DNA of 64,000 nt from Microbacterium sp. H83. GTDB lineage: Bacteria > Actinomycetota > Actinomycetes > Actinomycetales > Microbacteriaceae. The first letter of the stretch is position 1. Every line of letters starts with the position of its first letter. The stretch is from positions 25,333 to 89,332 of the forward strand of contig NZ_LWCU01000008.1 in NCBI RefSeq assembly GCF_001650405.1, given 5' to 3'. This document shows positions 32,396 through 40,758 of the stretch, in pieces. The notes below the pieces were generated by a model. That model saw nothing but the letters and a program-made list of their open reading frames with translations, was not told the DNA's origin and ran no database searches. The position numbers and the translations under genes are program-made.

Positions 32396-33697
32396 ATGTC
32401 ATCATCCCTGCCTTCCCGTGCCCGTCGCGCTCCCCATCAGCTGTGGCGCGGTATTCGCTCCTCCGTCCGCAGCGACGCGCTCGGCGGAGCGCTGCTGCTG
32501 TTCGCCACCCTCGCGGCGCTCGTGCTCGCCAACACGCCCGCTGCGTCCTGGTACGAGTCCGTGCGCGACTTCACGTTCGGCTTCCCCGAACTGCAACTCG
32601 AGCTCAGCGTCGGAGCCTGGGCGTCCGACGGTCTCCTCGCGATCTTCTTCTTCGTCGTCGGCCTCGAACTGAAGGAGGAGTTCGTCACTGGGCGCCTGCG
32701 CGACCCCCGGCGGGCCGCCCTCCCGGTCGCCGCGGCAGTGGGTGGCGTAGCCGCCCCGGCCCTCATCTTCGTCCTCATCAACGCCGGCGGCGGACAGGAT
32801 GCGCTCAGAGGCTGGGCGATCCCGACCGCGACGGACATCGCGTTCGCAGTGGCCGTCATCGCGGTGGTCGGAAGATCGCTTCCGCCCGCTCTCCGGGTCT
32901 TCCTCCTCACGCTCGCGATCATCGACGACCTCATCGCGATCACCATCATCGCCACCTTCTACAGCGACACCATCAGCTTCCCGTGGCTCGCCCTCGCCGT
33001 GCTGCCGCTGGCCGGGTTCGCTCTCCTCGTCCAGAGAGGCGTGCGGGCCTGGTGGATCCTCCTGCCGCTCGCCGTCGCTGTCTGGGTCTGCATCCACGCA
33101 TCCGGCGTCCACGCGACCGTCGCAGGTGTCCTTCTCGGCTTCGTCGTCCCCGTCGTCCCGACGGAGCGGGCGCGCGTCCTCTCGCGCTCGTCAGACGACG
33201 ACACCCCCGAATACGACGGCCTCGCGCCGCACTTCGCCGACCGGTGGGGCATCGTCGCGACACTCGTCGCCGTCCCCGTCTTCGCCTTCTTCTCGGCCGG
33301 GGTCACTGTCGGCGGCTGGGACGGACTCGCATCGGCTCTCGGCGATCCGATCACCCTCGGCATCGTCGTCGGACTCGTCGCAGGCAAGCCGCTCGGCATC
33401 CTCGGCATCACGTTCCTCCTCAGCCGCCACCCGGCGCTGCGCCTGGACCCGAGCCTGCGCTGGCCGGACCTCACCGGAATGGCATTCATCGCCGGCATCG
33501 GATTCACCGTCTCCCTCCTCGTCGGCGAACTCGCCTACGGAGCGAGCTCGGTTGCGGACGAGCACGTCAAGATCGGAGTCCTGCTCGGATCCGTCATCGC
33601 CGCCGTCATCGGCGGCGCGGTGCTCGGGCTCCGACCGCGGGCGGTCGTCGTGGTCGAGCCCGATCCGGCGCCGGATGCGGAGGACGTCAGGGACTGA
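32396..33697 (+). CDS. nhaA: Na+/H+ antiporter NhaA
   Basis: A 433-residue antiporter with 12 hydrophobic helices. Typical segments: LLLFATLAALVLANTPAASW, IFFFVVGLELKEEFVTGRLR, the ion-binding helix AIPTATDIAFAVAVIAVVGR (Asp pair region with FLLTLAIIDDLIAITIIATF, containing the adjacent Asp residues essential for transport), and the C-terminal IAGIGFTVSLLVGELAYG. It exchanges cytoplasmic Na+ for periplasmic H+ in salt and pH homeostasis. ATG at 32396 has GAGG 7 bases upstream. The leader of about 240 bases is long. Its end overlaps the convergent ROK gene by 11 bases. Confidence 0.93.
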   Translation: MSSSLPSRARRAPHQLWRGIRSSVRSDALGGALLLFATLAALVLANTPAASWYESVRDFTFGFPELQLELSVGAWASDGLLAIFFFVVGLELKEEFVTGRLRDPRRAALPVAAAVGGVAAPALIFVLINAGGGQDALRGWAIPTATDIAFAVAVIAVVGRSLPPALRVFLLTLAIIDDLIAITIIATFYSDTISFPWLALAVLPLAGFALLVQRGVRAWWILLPLAVAVWVCIHASGVHATVAGVLLGFVVPVVPTERARVLSRSSDDDTPEYDGLAPHFADRWGIVATLVAVPVFAFFSAGVTVGGWDGLASALGDPITLGIVVGLVAGKPLGILGITFLLSRHPALRLDPSLRWPDLTGMAFIAGIGFTVSLLVGELAYGASSVADEHVKIGVLLGSVIAAVIGGAVLGLRPRAVVVVEPDPAPDAEDVRD

Positions 33698-34898
33698 TCG
33701 CGTTGCGGATGGCGAGCACGGCCCCGCCGCGCGCCCATTCGCCGAAGTCGAAGGGCTGCACGTCGACGTCGAGGCGCTCGAGATCCTCTTCGTGCGTCTG
33801 CCGGATGCCGCGCCACACATCCGCTTCGGCCAGCTCGTACACGGCGAGACCGTCGCCCGAGAGGATCACCTTCGCCGGATCGATGAGGTTCGCCGCCGTC
33901 CCGATGAGACAGCCGAGCGCGAAGCCCGCGTCCGCGAACGCCTTGAGCGCGGAAGGCCGTCCTTCCCGCGCCTGCTCCAGCGCGTACTCGTACGTGCGCT
34001 CGCCGGCCGGGTCGCGGGGCAGAGCACCCGCGATGGACGAGTTCGTGAGGTAGCTCGACGCGCATCCCCGGTGACCGCGGTCGCAGTACGGTCCACTCGG
34101 GTCGACGATGAGGTGACTGATCCGCCCGGGAGTCCCGTGCGCGCCGTCGACGAGCTCGTCGTTGATGACGAGCCCGCATCCGATGCCGACGCCCACCGTG
34201 AGGAGGACCATCGTCCGCAGCCCGGCACCCGCGCCGAACCAGTGCTCTGCTGCGGTGAGTGCCTGCACGTCGTTGTCGACGGTCGCGGGGAGACCGGTCG
34301 CGTCCTCGAGCAGCCGGACGAGCGGGACGTTCGCCCACTCCAGGAACGCCGACTCCACGACCACACGGCCCCGACCCGAGCCCTGGACGGTTCCGGCGAG
34401 CGCGGCACCCACAGCGGTGAGCGGGCCCCAGGACTCGTCGAAGCGAGCGACCACGATGCGGATCTGCTCGAGCACGGCCGCGACGGAGCGGTCGACGATC
34501 GGCTCGTCGTAGGCGTCGATGACGGTGGCGCCGAGATCGCTCACGACCGCGTAGAGGTGGTCGCCGGTCAGCTTCAACCCGACGAATCGCCGCGATTCGG
34601 GGCGCAGATGCAGGAGTTCCGACGGGCGACCCATGCCGCCCCGCAGTTCGGTTCCGCCCTCCAGCAGGAAGCCGTCGTCCATGAGGGATCTCGTGATGCG
34701 GGTCAGGCTGGGTTTCGACAGCCCCAGCCGAGCCGCGAGCTCGGCCCGCGGCAGGGCGCCGTTCACCACGATCTCGCGCAGCACCGCATGGCTGGCGGCG
34801 GACATCGTCGGCCACGCCTCCGGATTCCCGCGAGCGATCACGGTTCGAGGGTAGTGGGCGCGCGGCGGGGGAACTGCTCGATTCTGAGTGATCGTCAT
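33687..34898 (-). CDS. ROK family transcriptional regulator of the sugar locus
   Basis: A 403-residue repressor. The winged helix-turn-helix is REIVVNGALPRAELAARLGL, SKPSLTRITRSLMDDGFLLE. The ROK kinase-like domain has VGVGIGCGLVINDELVDGAH, and the zinc-type motif CDRGHRGCASSYLT (His plus Cys). ROK repressors bind a sugar or sugar phosphate and release operator DNA. ATG at 34898 follows GAAGGAAGGGC. It is divergent from the ABC transporter genes with about 170 bases between and probably controls the whole sugar operon as well as itself. Confidence 0.9.
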   Translation of the reverse strand: MTITQNRAVPPPRAHYPRTVIARGNPEAWPTMSAASHAVLREIVVNGALPRAELAARLGLSKPSLTRITRSLMDDGFLLEGGTELRGGMGRPSELLHLRPESRRFVGLKLTGDHLYAVVSDLGATVIDAYDEPIVDRSVAAVLEQIRIVVARFDESWGPLTAVGAALAGTVQGSGRGRVVVESAFLEWANVPLVRLLEDATGLPATVDNDVQALTAAEHWFGAGAGLRTMVLLTVGVGIGCGLVINDELVDGAHGTPGRISHLIVDPSGPYCDRGHRGCASSYLTNSSIAGALPRDPAGERTYEYALEQAREGRPSALKAFADAGFALGCLIGTAANLIDPAKVILSGDGLAVYELAEADVWRGIRQTHEEDLERLDVDVQPFDFGEWARGGAVLAIRNAISP

Positions 34899-34923
34899 CG
34901 GGAGCCCTTCCTTCGGTTCATAC

Positions 34924-34993
34924 AGTAACCAAGTAAAGACGCTTCGCGCCGAAATGTCGAAATCCAATGGAGGGCTTGACGAAACATAGTAAA
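34924..34993. promoter_or_regulatory. divergent control region with AGTAA half-sites
   Basis: AT-rich region between the ROK gene and the ABC operon. It holds AGTAAC (34924), AGTAAA (34932) and AGTAAA (34988), the last next to a -35-like TTGACG (34976-34981). The half-sites resemble parts of ROK or LacI operators. Assignment to the ROK protein is inference from position. Confidence 0.4.
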
Positions 34994-35065
34994 CATATGA
35001 AACTAAACGTGAGGCGGGCCTCGAACCCGTCCTCCCACGATGAGGTGAGAACGAAGGAGCCGATG

Positions 35066-36004
35066 ATGGCAACGATCACGCCGCCCGTGCGGCCGCGCGA
35101 CGAAGTGCGCGCCGCTCCGCCGCGGATGCCGCGCCGGTGGAACCGCGAGAGCGTCGTCGCCCTGTGCTTCGTCGCCCCGGCCGCGATCGGCTTCGCGATC
35201 TTCACGCTCGTCCCCGCGATCCGCGGTCTCTACTACTCCTTCACCGATTACGACGTCTTCCGACCCGAGTCCTTCGTCGGCACCGCCAACTACGAGCGGA
35301 TGGCGACCGACCCGATCTTCTGGAACTCCCTCGTCGTCACGCTGCAGTACGTCGTGATCAACATCGTCTTCCAGACGGTGTTCGCGCTCGTGCTCGCGGT
35401 GCTGATGCACCGGCTGACGCAGTCACTCGTCATCCGGGGCATCATCCTCGGCCCCTACCTCGTCGCGAACGTGATCGTCGCACTCGTCTGGTTCTGGATC
35501 CTCGACTACCAGATCGGCATCGGCAACCAATTCATCGAGTGGCTGGGTCTCGACCGGCTCGCCTTCTTCGGCGACTCCGCCCTCGCCATACCCACCATCG
35601 CCTTCATCAACGTCTGGCGGCACGTCGGATACACGGCGCTGCTGATCTTCGCGGGCCTGCAGATGATCCCGAAGGAGATGTACGAGGCGTCCGCGATCGA
35701 CGGCGCCGGAGAATGGAAGACGTTCTGGCGGATCACCGTCCCGCTGCTCCGCCCCGTACTGGCCGTCGTGCTCGTGGTGAGCATCATCGGGTCGTTCCAG
35801 ATCTTCGACACGGTCGCCGTCACCACGCAGGGCGGGCCGGTCAATGCGACACGCGTCATCTATTACTACATCTACGACCTCGCGTTCAACAGATACGAGT
35901 TCGGCTACGCGTCAGCCGTCTCCGTCGCCCTGTTCGTCATCCTCGCCGGCATCAGCCTGCTGCAGCTCCGGCTGACCCGCGCCAACCAGTCGGATCTGGC
36001 ATGA
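35066..36004 (+). CDS. carbohydrate ABC transporter permease (MalF-like)
   Basis: A 312-residue inner-membrane permease with six hydrophobic helices. The cytoplasmic EAA loop is EASAIDGAGEWKTFWRITVP, which docks the ATPase. ATG at 35066 is preferred over 35063 because AAGGAG (35054-35059) then lies 6 bases away. First gene of the sugar operon: permease, permease, binding protein, alpha-galactosidase, beta-mannosidase. No ATPase gene is present, as in many actinobacterial sugar systems that share a general MsiK-type ATPase. Confidence 0.92.
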   Translation: MATITPPVRPRDEVRAAPPRMPRRWNRESVVALCFVAPAAIGFAIFTLVPAIRGLYYSFTDYDVFRPESFVGTANYERMATDPIFWNSLVVTLQYVVINIVFQTVFALVLAVLMHRLTQSLVIRGIILGPYLVANVIVALVWFWILDYQIGIGNQFIEWLGLDRLAFFGDSALAIPTIAFINVWRHVGYTALLIFAGLQMIPKEMYEASAIDGAGEWKTFWRITVPLLRPVLAVVLVVSIIGSFQIFDTVAVTTQGGPVNATRVIYYYIYDLAFNRYEFGYASAVSVALFVILAGISLLQLRLTRANQSDLA

Positions 36005-36033
36005 GCGCCGCCCCGACCGCCAGGAGGTCCCCG

Positions 36034-37014
36034 ATGTCCGCTCCCTCATCCGTCGTCGCCGCCCCCGTCTCCGGCGAGGATCCGACGCAGACGGCGCCGC
36101 TCGGCACCGTCTCCTCTCCCGTACGCGGACGGCGGAAGCTGCGGAGCCGCATCGGACGGATCGCGGCATGGGCCTTCCTCATCGCCTCTCTCGTGCTGAC
36201 GCTGTTCCCCTTCTACTGGATGCTGCGCACCTCGTTCTCCTCGAACGGAGCGCTCGCCGCCAACTCCGGGAGCCTGCTCCCCGCCGACGTCAGCCTCGGC
36301 GGCTGGCAGCGCGTGCTGGGTCTCGCGACACCCCAGGAGGCACTCGCCGACGGAGGGTCGGGAGCCTCGCTGGACTTCTGGCTCTACCTGCGGAACTCCA
36401 TCATCGTCGCGACCGTCACGACCGTCGTGCAGACGTTCTTCTGCGCGCTCGCCGCGTATGCCTTCGCCCGTCTGCGCTGGCCCGGACGCAACACGCTGTT
36501 CTTCCTCTTCCTCACGGCGCTCATGATCCCGCCGATCTTCACGACCCTCCCGAACTTCATCCTCATCCGGGACCTGGGGCTGCTGAACACCTTCCTCGGG
36601 ATCATGCTCCCCTCGCTGCTGATGGCGCCGTTCTCGATCTTCTTCCTGCGGCAGTTCTTCCTCGGCATCCCTCGCGAGCTCGAGGAGGCCGCCCGACTCG
36701 ACGGCGCCGGCTACACGCGCACCTTCTTCCAGGTCGTCGTCCCGATCTCGAACGCCCCGATCACGACCCTCGCGATCCTCACCTACATCGGCACGTGGAA
36801 CGAGTACTTCTGGCCGCTGCTCGTCGGCCGGTCGGAGGAGGTGCGGGTCCTCACCGTCGCCCTCGGCGTGTTCCGCTCGCAGACGCCGCAGGGGAGCCCG
36901 GACTGGGCGGGCCTCATGGCCGCGACACTCATCTCCGCACTCCCGATCATCATCCTCTTCGCCCTCCTCGGCCGTCGCGTCATCAACTCGATCGGCTTCT
37001 CCGGGCTCAAGTGA
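36034..37014 (+). CDS. carbohydrate ABC transporter permease (MalG-like)
   Basis: A 326-residue permease. EAA loop EEAARLDGAGYTRTFFQVVV, with six hydrophobic helices and the conserved C-terminal stretch LLGRRVINSIGFSGLK. Two starts are possible: ATG 36001 forms a 4-base overlap with the previous stop but has no ribosome binding site; ATG 36034 has AGGAGG 6 bases upstream and is chosen. Partner of the MalF-like permease; imports oligosaccharides with the binding lipoprotein that follows. Confidence 0.9.
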   Translation: MSAPSSVVAAPVSGEDPTQTAPLGTVSSPVRGRRKLRSRIGRIAAWAFLIASLVLTLFPFYWMLRTSFSSNGALAANSGSLLPADVSLGGWQRVLGLATPQEALADGGSGASLDFWLYLRNSIIVATVTTVVQTFFCALAAYAFARLRWPGRNTLFFLFLTALMIPPIFTTLPNFILIRDLGLLNTFLGIMLPSLLMAPFSIFFLRQFFLGIPRELEEAARLDGAGYTRTFFQVVVPISNAPITTLAILTYIGTWNEYFWPLLVGRSEEVRVLTVALGVFRSQTPQGSPDWAGLMAATLISALPIIILFALLGRRVINSIGFSGLK

Positions 37015-37091
37015 CGCACTCGCGCGTCGCTCGGCCACCGCAGGACCACCCGAAGCACCACACCGAAGTTCTCTCTCGAAAGGACCCACAC

Positions 37092-38441
37092 ATGACACGG
37101 CAACGACGTCTGATCATCGCGGCAGGGGCAGTCACGGCCTCGATCATCCTGGCCGGCTGCAGCGGCGGATCGGGAGAGGCAGGCGGCTCAGCCGTCGAGC
37201 TCGACTACTGGGTCTGGGATGCCAACCAGCAGCCCGGCTATGAGGAGTGCGTCGCGGCCTTCACCGACGCGAACCCCGACATCAGCGTCACGACGACGCA
37301 GTACGGATGGGACGACTACTGGTCGACGCTCACCGCCGGTCTCGTCTCCGGCGACGGACCGGACGTGTTCGTCAACCACCTCAGCTACTACCCCGGTCTC
37401 GCGTCGAAGGGTCAGCTGCTTCCGATCGACGACGCGGTCGAGGCGGAGGACGTCGATCTCTCCATCTACCGTGAGGGTCTGGCCGACCTCTGGGTGGGTC
37501 TCGACGACAGCCGCTACGGTCTGCCGAAGGACTACGACACGGTCGCGGTCTTCGCGAACGAGGCGATGCTCGCCGATGCGGGCATCACGAAGGAGCAGCT
37601 CGACGCCGCCGCATGGAACCCGGAGGACGGCGGCACCTGGGAGGAGATCATCGCGCAGCTCACCGTCGACACGAACGGCGTCCGCGGCAGCGAACCGGGG
37701 TTCGACAAGGACTCGATCGCGGTCTACGGCCTCGGCCTCAACGCGTCGGGCGGCGGCAACGGGCAGACCGAGTGGAGCCAGTACGCGTTCAGCAACGACT
37801 GGAGCCACACGGATGAGAACCCCTGGGGCGAGGAGTTCAACTACGGCGACCCCGAGTTCATCGAGACCATCGACTGGTTCCAGTCGCTGGCGGAGAAGGG
37901 GTACATGCCCACGCTCCAGGTCGCCTCGTCGGGCATCGGTCAGATCGACGCCTATGGCGCCGGCAAGTACGCGATGGTCACGGAGGGCTCGTGGAACACC
38001 CGCGCCTACGTCGGACTCGACGGCGTGACCACGGCCATCTCGCCCGTGCCTGCGGGCCCGAACGGCGAGCGCGCGTCGATGTTCAACGGCCTCGCCGACT
38101 CGGTGGCCTCGACGACGAAGTACCCGGAGGAGGCGAAGAGACTCGCGGTGTTCCTCGCCTCCAAGGAATGCCAGGACATCACGGCCGCCAAGGGCGTCGC
38201 GTTCCCGGCCGTCGAATCGTCTGCCGAGATCTCGCGCCAGGCGTTCGCGGATGCCGGCATCGACACGAGCGCGTTCGAGGTGCCGATCGACGAGGGCAGC
38301 ACCTACCTCGCACCGGTCGCCGAGAACTGGGCGGAGCTCCAGGCCATCATGGGCCCGGCGATGGACGCGATCCTCAGCCTCCAGGCCGAGCCGTCGACAC
38401 TCGTCGAGGTCAATGAGCAGGTCAACGCCCTCTTCGAGTGA
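37092..38441 (+). CDS. extracellular sugar-binding lipoprotein of the ABC importer
   Basis: A 449-residue solute-binding protein (family 1). The signal ends in lipobox LAGC (IILAGCSGGSG), after which ELDYWVWDANQQPGYEECVA starts the mature domain. VTTTQYGWDDYWSTL and DGPDVFVNHLSYYPGLASKG are the typical N-lobe blocks; KYAMVTEGSWNTRAYVG is the hinge/C-lobe block. It captures the oligosaccharide for the permeases. ATG at 37092 with GAAAGGACCC upstream. From the enzymes that follow, the ligand is probably a galactosyl-manno-oligosaccharide. Confidence 0.92.
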   Translation: MTRQRRLIIAAGAVTASIILAGCSGGSGEAGGSAVELDYWVWDANQQPGYEECVAAFTDANPDISVTTTQYGWDDYWSTLTAGLVSGDGPDVFVNHLSYYPGLASKGQLLPIDDAVEAEDVDLSIYREGLADLWVGLDDSRYGLPKDYDTVAVFANEAMLADAGITKEQLDAAAWNPEDGGTWEEIIAQLTVDTNGVRGSEPGFDKDSIAVYGLGLNASGGGNGQTEWSQYAFSNDWSHTDENPWGEEFNYGDPEFIETIDWFQSLAEKGYMPTLQVASSGIGQIDAYGAGKYAMVTEGSWNTRAYVGLDGVTTAISPVPAGPNGERASMFNGLADSVASTTKYPEEAKRLAVFLASKECQDITAAKGVAFPAVESSAEISRQAFADAGIDTSAFEVPIDEGSTYLAPVAENWAELQAIMGPAMDAILSLQAEPSTLVEVNEQVNALFE

Positions 38442-38555
38442 CCGCGCACCACTGACGACCGCTGCGTCGCGCCATGAGCGACGTCCGCGCCGCACCCTCG
38501 CATCGGGGCGGGTCGATCCCCGGACGACCCGCCCCACGTCTGCTCGGAGAAAGAC

Positions 38556-40721
38556 ATGCACGATTCCCTCATCCACCTGTCATCTGCAGGCGTCTCGCTG
38601 CTGCTGGACGTCAGCGGCGACGACCTCCCGGCCATCGTGCACTGGGGAGCCGCCCTCGGATCGCTGTCGGAGGACGACGCCCGGATGCTCGCTCTCGCGG
38701 CCGTCGAGCCGGTCGTGCCCAACGCGGGCGACGTCCCCATCCGGGTCGCGCTGCTGCCGGAGGGATGGCGAGGCTGGACGGGCAAACCGGGGGTCGAAGG
38801 GCATCGCGACGGCGCCGACTGGTCGCCGCGCTTCCGCACGGAGCGGGTGACGCTCGGTGGGAGCGATCTCGTCGTCACTTTCACCGAGGCGGATGCGGGG
38901 ACGGTGGTCGTCGAATCCGAGGACGCGACGGCCGGCCTCCACCTCGTGACCGAGATCGAGCTCACGGGCTCGGGCGTCGTCCGCGCCAGGGCGACGCTGC
39001 GCAACACCGCCGACGACCACTACGACGTCGCGGCCCTGAACATCGCATTCCCGCTCCCGCCGAACGCACGGGAGATCCTGGACTTCGCAGGCAGGTGGGG
39101 CAAGGAGCGCACGCCGCAGCGCAGCGCGCTCGTCGTCGGCATCCACGAGCGCGAAGGACGCAAGGGTCGCACGGGCGCGGATGCCGCCACAGTCCTCTCC
39201 GTGGGCGTTCCCGGCTTCGGGTTCGGCGCCGGAGAGGTGTGGGGCGTGCATGTGGGATTCAGCGGCAACCACCGCGCCTACGCGGAACGACTGTTCTCGG
39301 GCGTGCAGGTGATCGGGGGCGGCGAGCTGCTGCTGCCGGGCGAGATCCGCCTGGCGACCGGCGAGGAGTACTCGGGGCCCTGGGTCTACGGAGTCTGGGG
39401 GGACGGTCTCGACGAGCAGGCGGCGCGGATCCACCGGATGCTGCGCGCCCGACCTCGGCATCCGCGCAGACCGCGTCCGGTGACCCTCAACGTCTGGGAG
39501 GCCGTCTACTTCGACCACGACCGTCAGCGCCTGTGGGACCTCGCCGACCGTGCCGAGGCTCTCGGGGTCGAGCGCTTCGTCCTCGACGACGGCTGGTTCC
39601 GCGGGCGCCGCGACGACACGGCGGGTCTCGGCGACTGGTTCGTCGACGAGGAGGTCTGGCCCGACGGGCTTCGCCCGCTGGCGGAGCACGTCCGCGACCG
39701 CGGCATGGAGTTCGGGATCTGGTTCGAACCCGAGATGGTCAGCCCTGACTCCGACCTGGCGCGCGAGCATCCCGAGTGGATCCTCGCGACGGGCGGACGC
39801 ATGCCGGTGCTCGCGCGCAACCAGCTGGTGCTCGACATCGCACGGGACGATGCGTACGCCTTCGTGCTGGAGCGCATCAGAGAGGTGCTCCGAGAGACGG
39901 CGGCGTCGTACATCAAGTGGGACCACAACCGAGATCTCGTCGACCCGGGGCACGGCCCTCGGGGTGTGCCCGGGGTCCACGGACAGACCCTCGCCGCATA
40001 TCGGATGATGGCGGAGCTGAAGGAGCTGTTCCCTGAACTGGAGATCGAGTCCTGCTCGTCGGGCGGCGCTCGAGTGGACCTCGGCGTCATCGAGCACACC
40101 GACCGCGTGTGGGTGTCGGACTGCATCGACCCGCTCGAGCGGCAGCAGATGAATCGCTGGACCGCCCAGCTGCTCCCCCCGGAACTGCTGGGATCGCATG
40201 TGGCGTCCGGTGTGTCGCACTCCACTGGTCGCTCGCACACCCTCGCCTTCCGCGCGGCAACGGCCCTGCACGGTCACTTCGGGATCGAGTGGGACCTGGC
40301 TGCTGCCACTCCCGACGAGCTGCACGAGCTCGGCGAGTGGATCGCTCTCTACAAGGAGTCCCGCGCGCTGATGCACACCGGCGAGATGGTGCGGATCGAC
40401 ACCTCCGACCCGACCCTGCACCTGTACGGGTCGGTCAGCGAGGAGCGGGACTCCGCGCTGTTCGTGCTCGCCAGCATCGGCCGCTCGGAGGTGTCGCCGC
40501 TCGGTCGCTTCGCACTCCGCGGCCTCGACCCCGACGCCCGGTACCGCGTGCGGCCCGTGCTGCCGGGCGGAGCACCCCGCGGCCTCATCCGTCCGCCCTG
40601 GTTCGGTGCTGACGACCGCGGGGTCGAGCTGACGGGACGCGCCTTGGCGACAGCCGGACTGCACACGCCGTCGATGCACCCGGAGTCGGCTATCGTGCTC
40701 GACGTGAGCGCCGTCCGATGA
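38556..40721 (+). CDS. alpha-galactosidase, GH36
   Basis: A 721-residue cytoplasmic enzyme of GH36 (standard length about 710-740). The nucleophile is Asp456 in YIKWDHNRD, the acid/base Asp522 in VSDCIDPLERQQMN; FVLDDGWFRGRRDDTAGLGD and FGIWFEPEMVSPDSDLAREH are further signature blocks. It removes alpha-1,6-galactose from raffinose-type or galactomanno-oligosaccharides. No signal peptide, so it acts on imported sugars. Positioned between the binding protein and a beta-mannosidase, which favours galactomannan breakdown products. Confidence 0.94.
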   Translation: MHDSLIHLSSAGVSLLLDVSGDDLPAIVHWGAALGSLSEDDARMLALAAVEPVVPNAGDVPIRVALLPEGWRGWTGKPGVEGHRDGADWSPRFRTERVTLGGSDLVVTFTEADAGTVVVESEDATAGLHLVTEIELTGSGVVRARATLRNTADDHYDVAALNIAFPLPPNAREILDFAGRWGKERTPQRSALVVGIHEREGRKGRTGADAATVLSVGVPGFGFGAGEVWGVHVGFSGNHRAYAERLFSGVQVIGGGELLLPGEIRLATGEEYSGPWVYGVWGDGLDEQAARIHRMLRARPRHPRRPRPVTLNVWEAVYFDHDRQRLWDLADRAEALGVERFVLDDGWFRGRRDDTAGLGDWFVDEEVWPDGLRPLAEHVRDRGMEFGIWFEPEMVSPDSDLAREHPEWILATGGRMPVLARNQLVLDIARDDAYAFVLERIREVLRETAASYIKWDHNRDLVDPGHGPRGVPGVHGQTLAAYRMMAELKELFPELEIESCSSGGARVDLGVIEHTDRVWVSDCIDPLERQQMNRWTAQLLPPELLGSHVASGVSHSTGRSHTLAFRAATALHGHFGIEWDLAAATPDELHELGEWIALYKESRALMHTGEMVRIDTSDPTLHLYGSVSEERDSALFVLASIGRSEVSPLGRFALRGLDPDARYRVRPVLPGGAPRGLIRPPWFGADDRGVELTGRALATAGLHTPSMHPESAIVLDVSAVR

Positions 40722-40758
40722 CCGGACACCCGGACCACAGCCTGATCGGAGGATCCGC

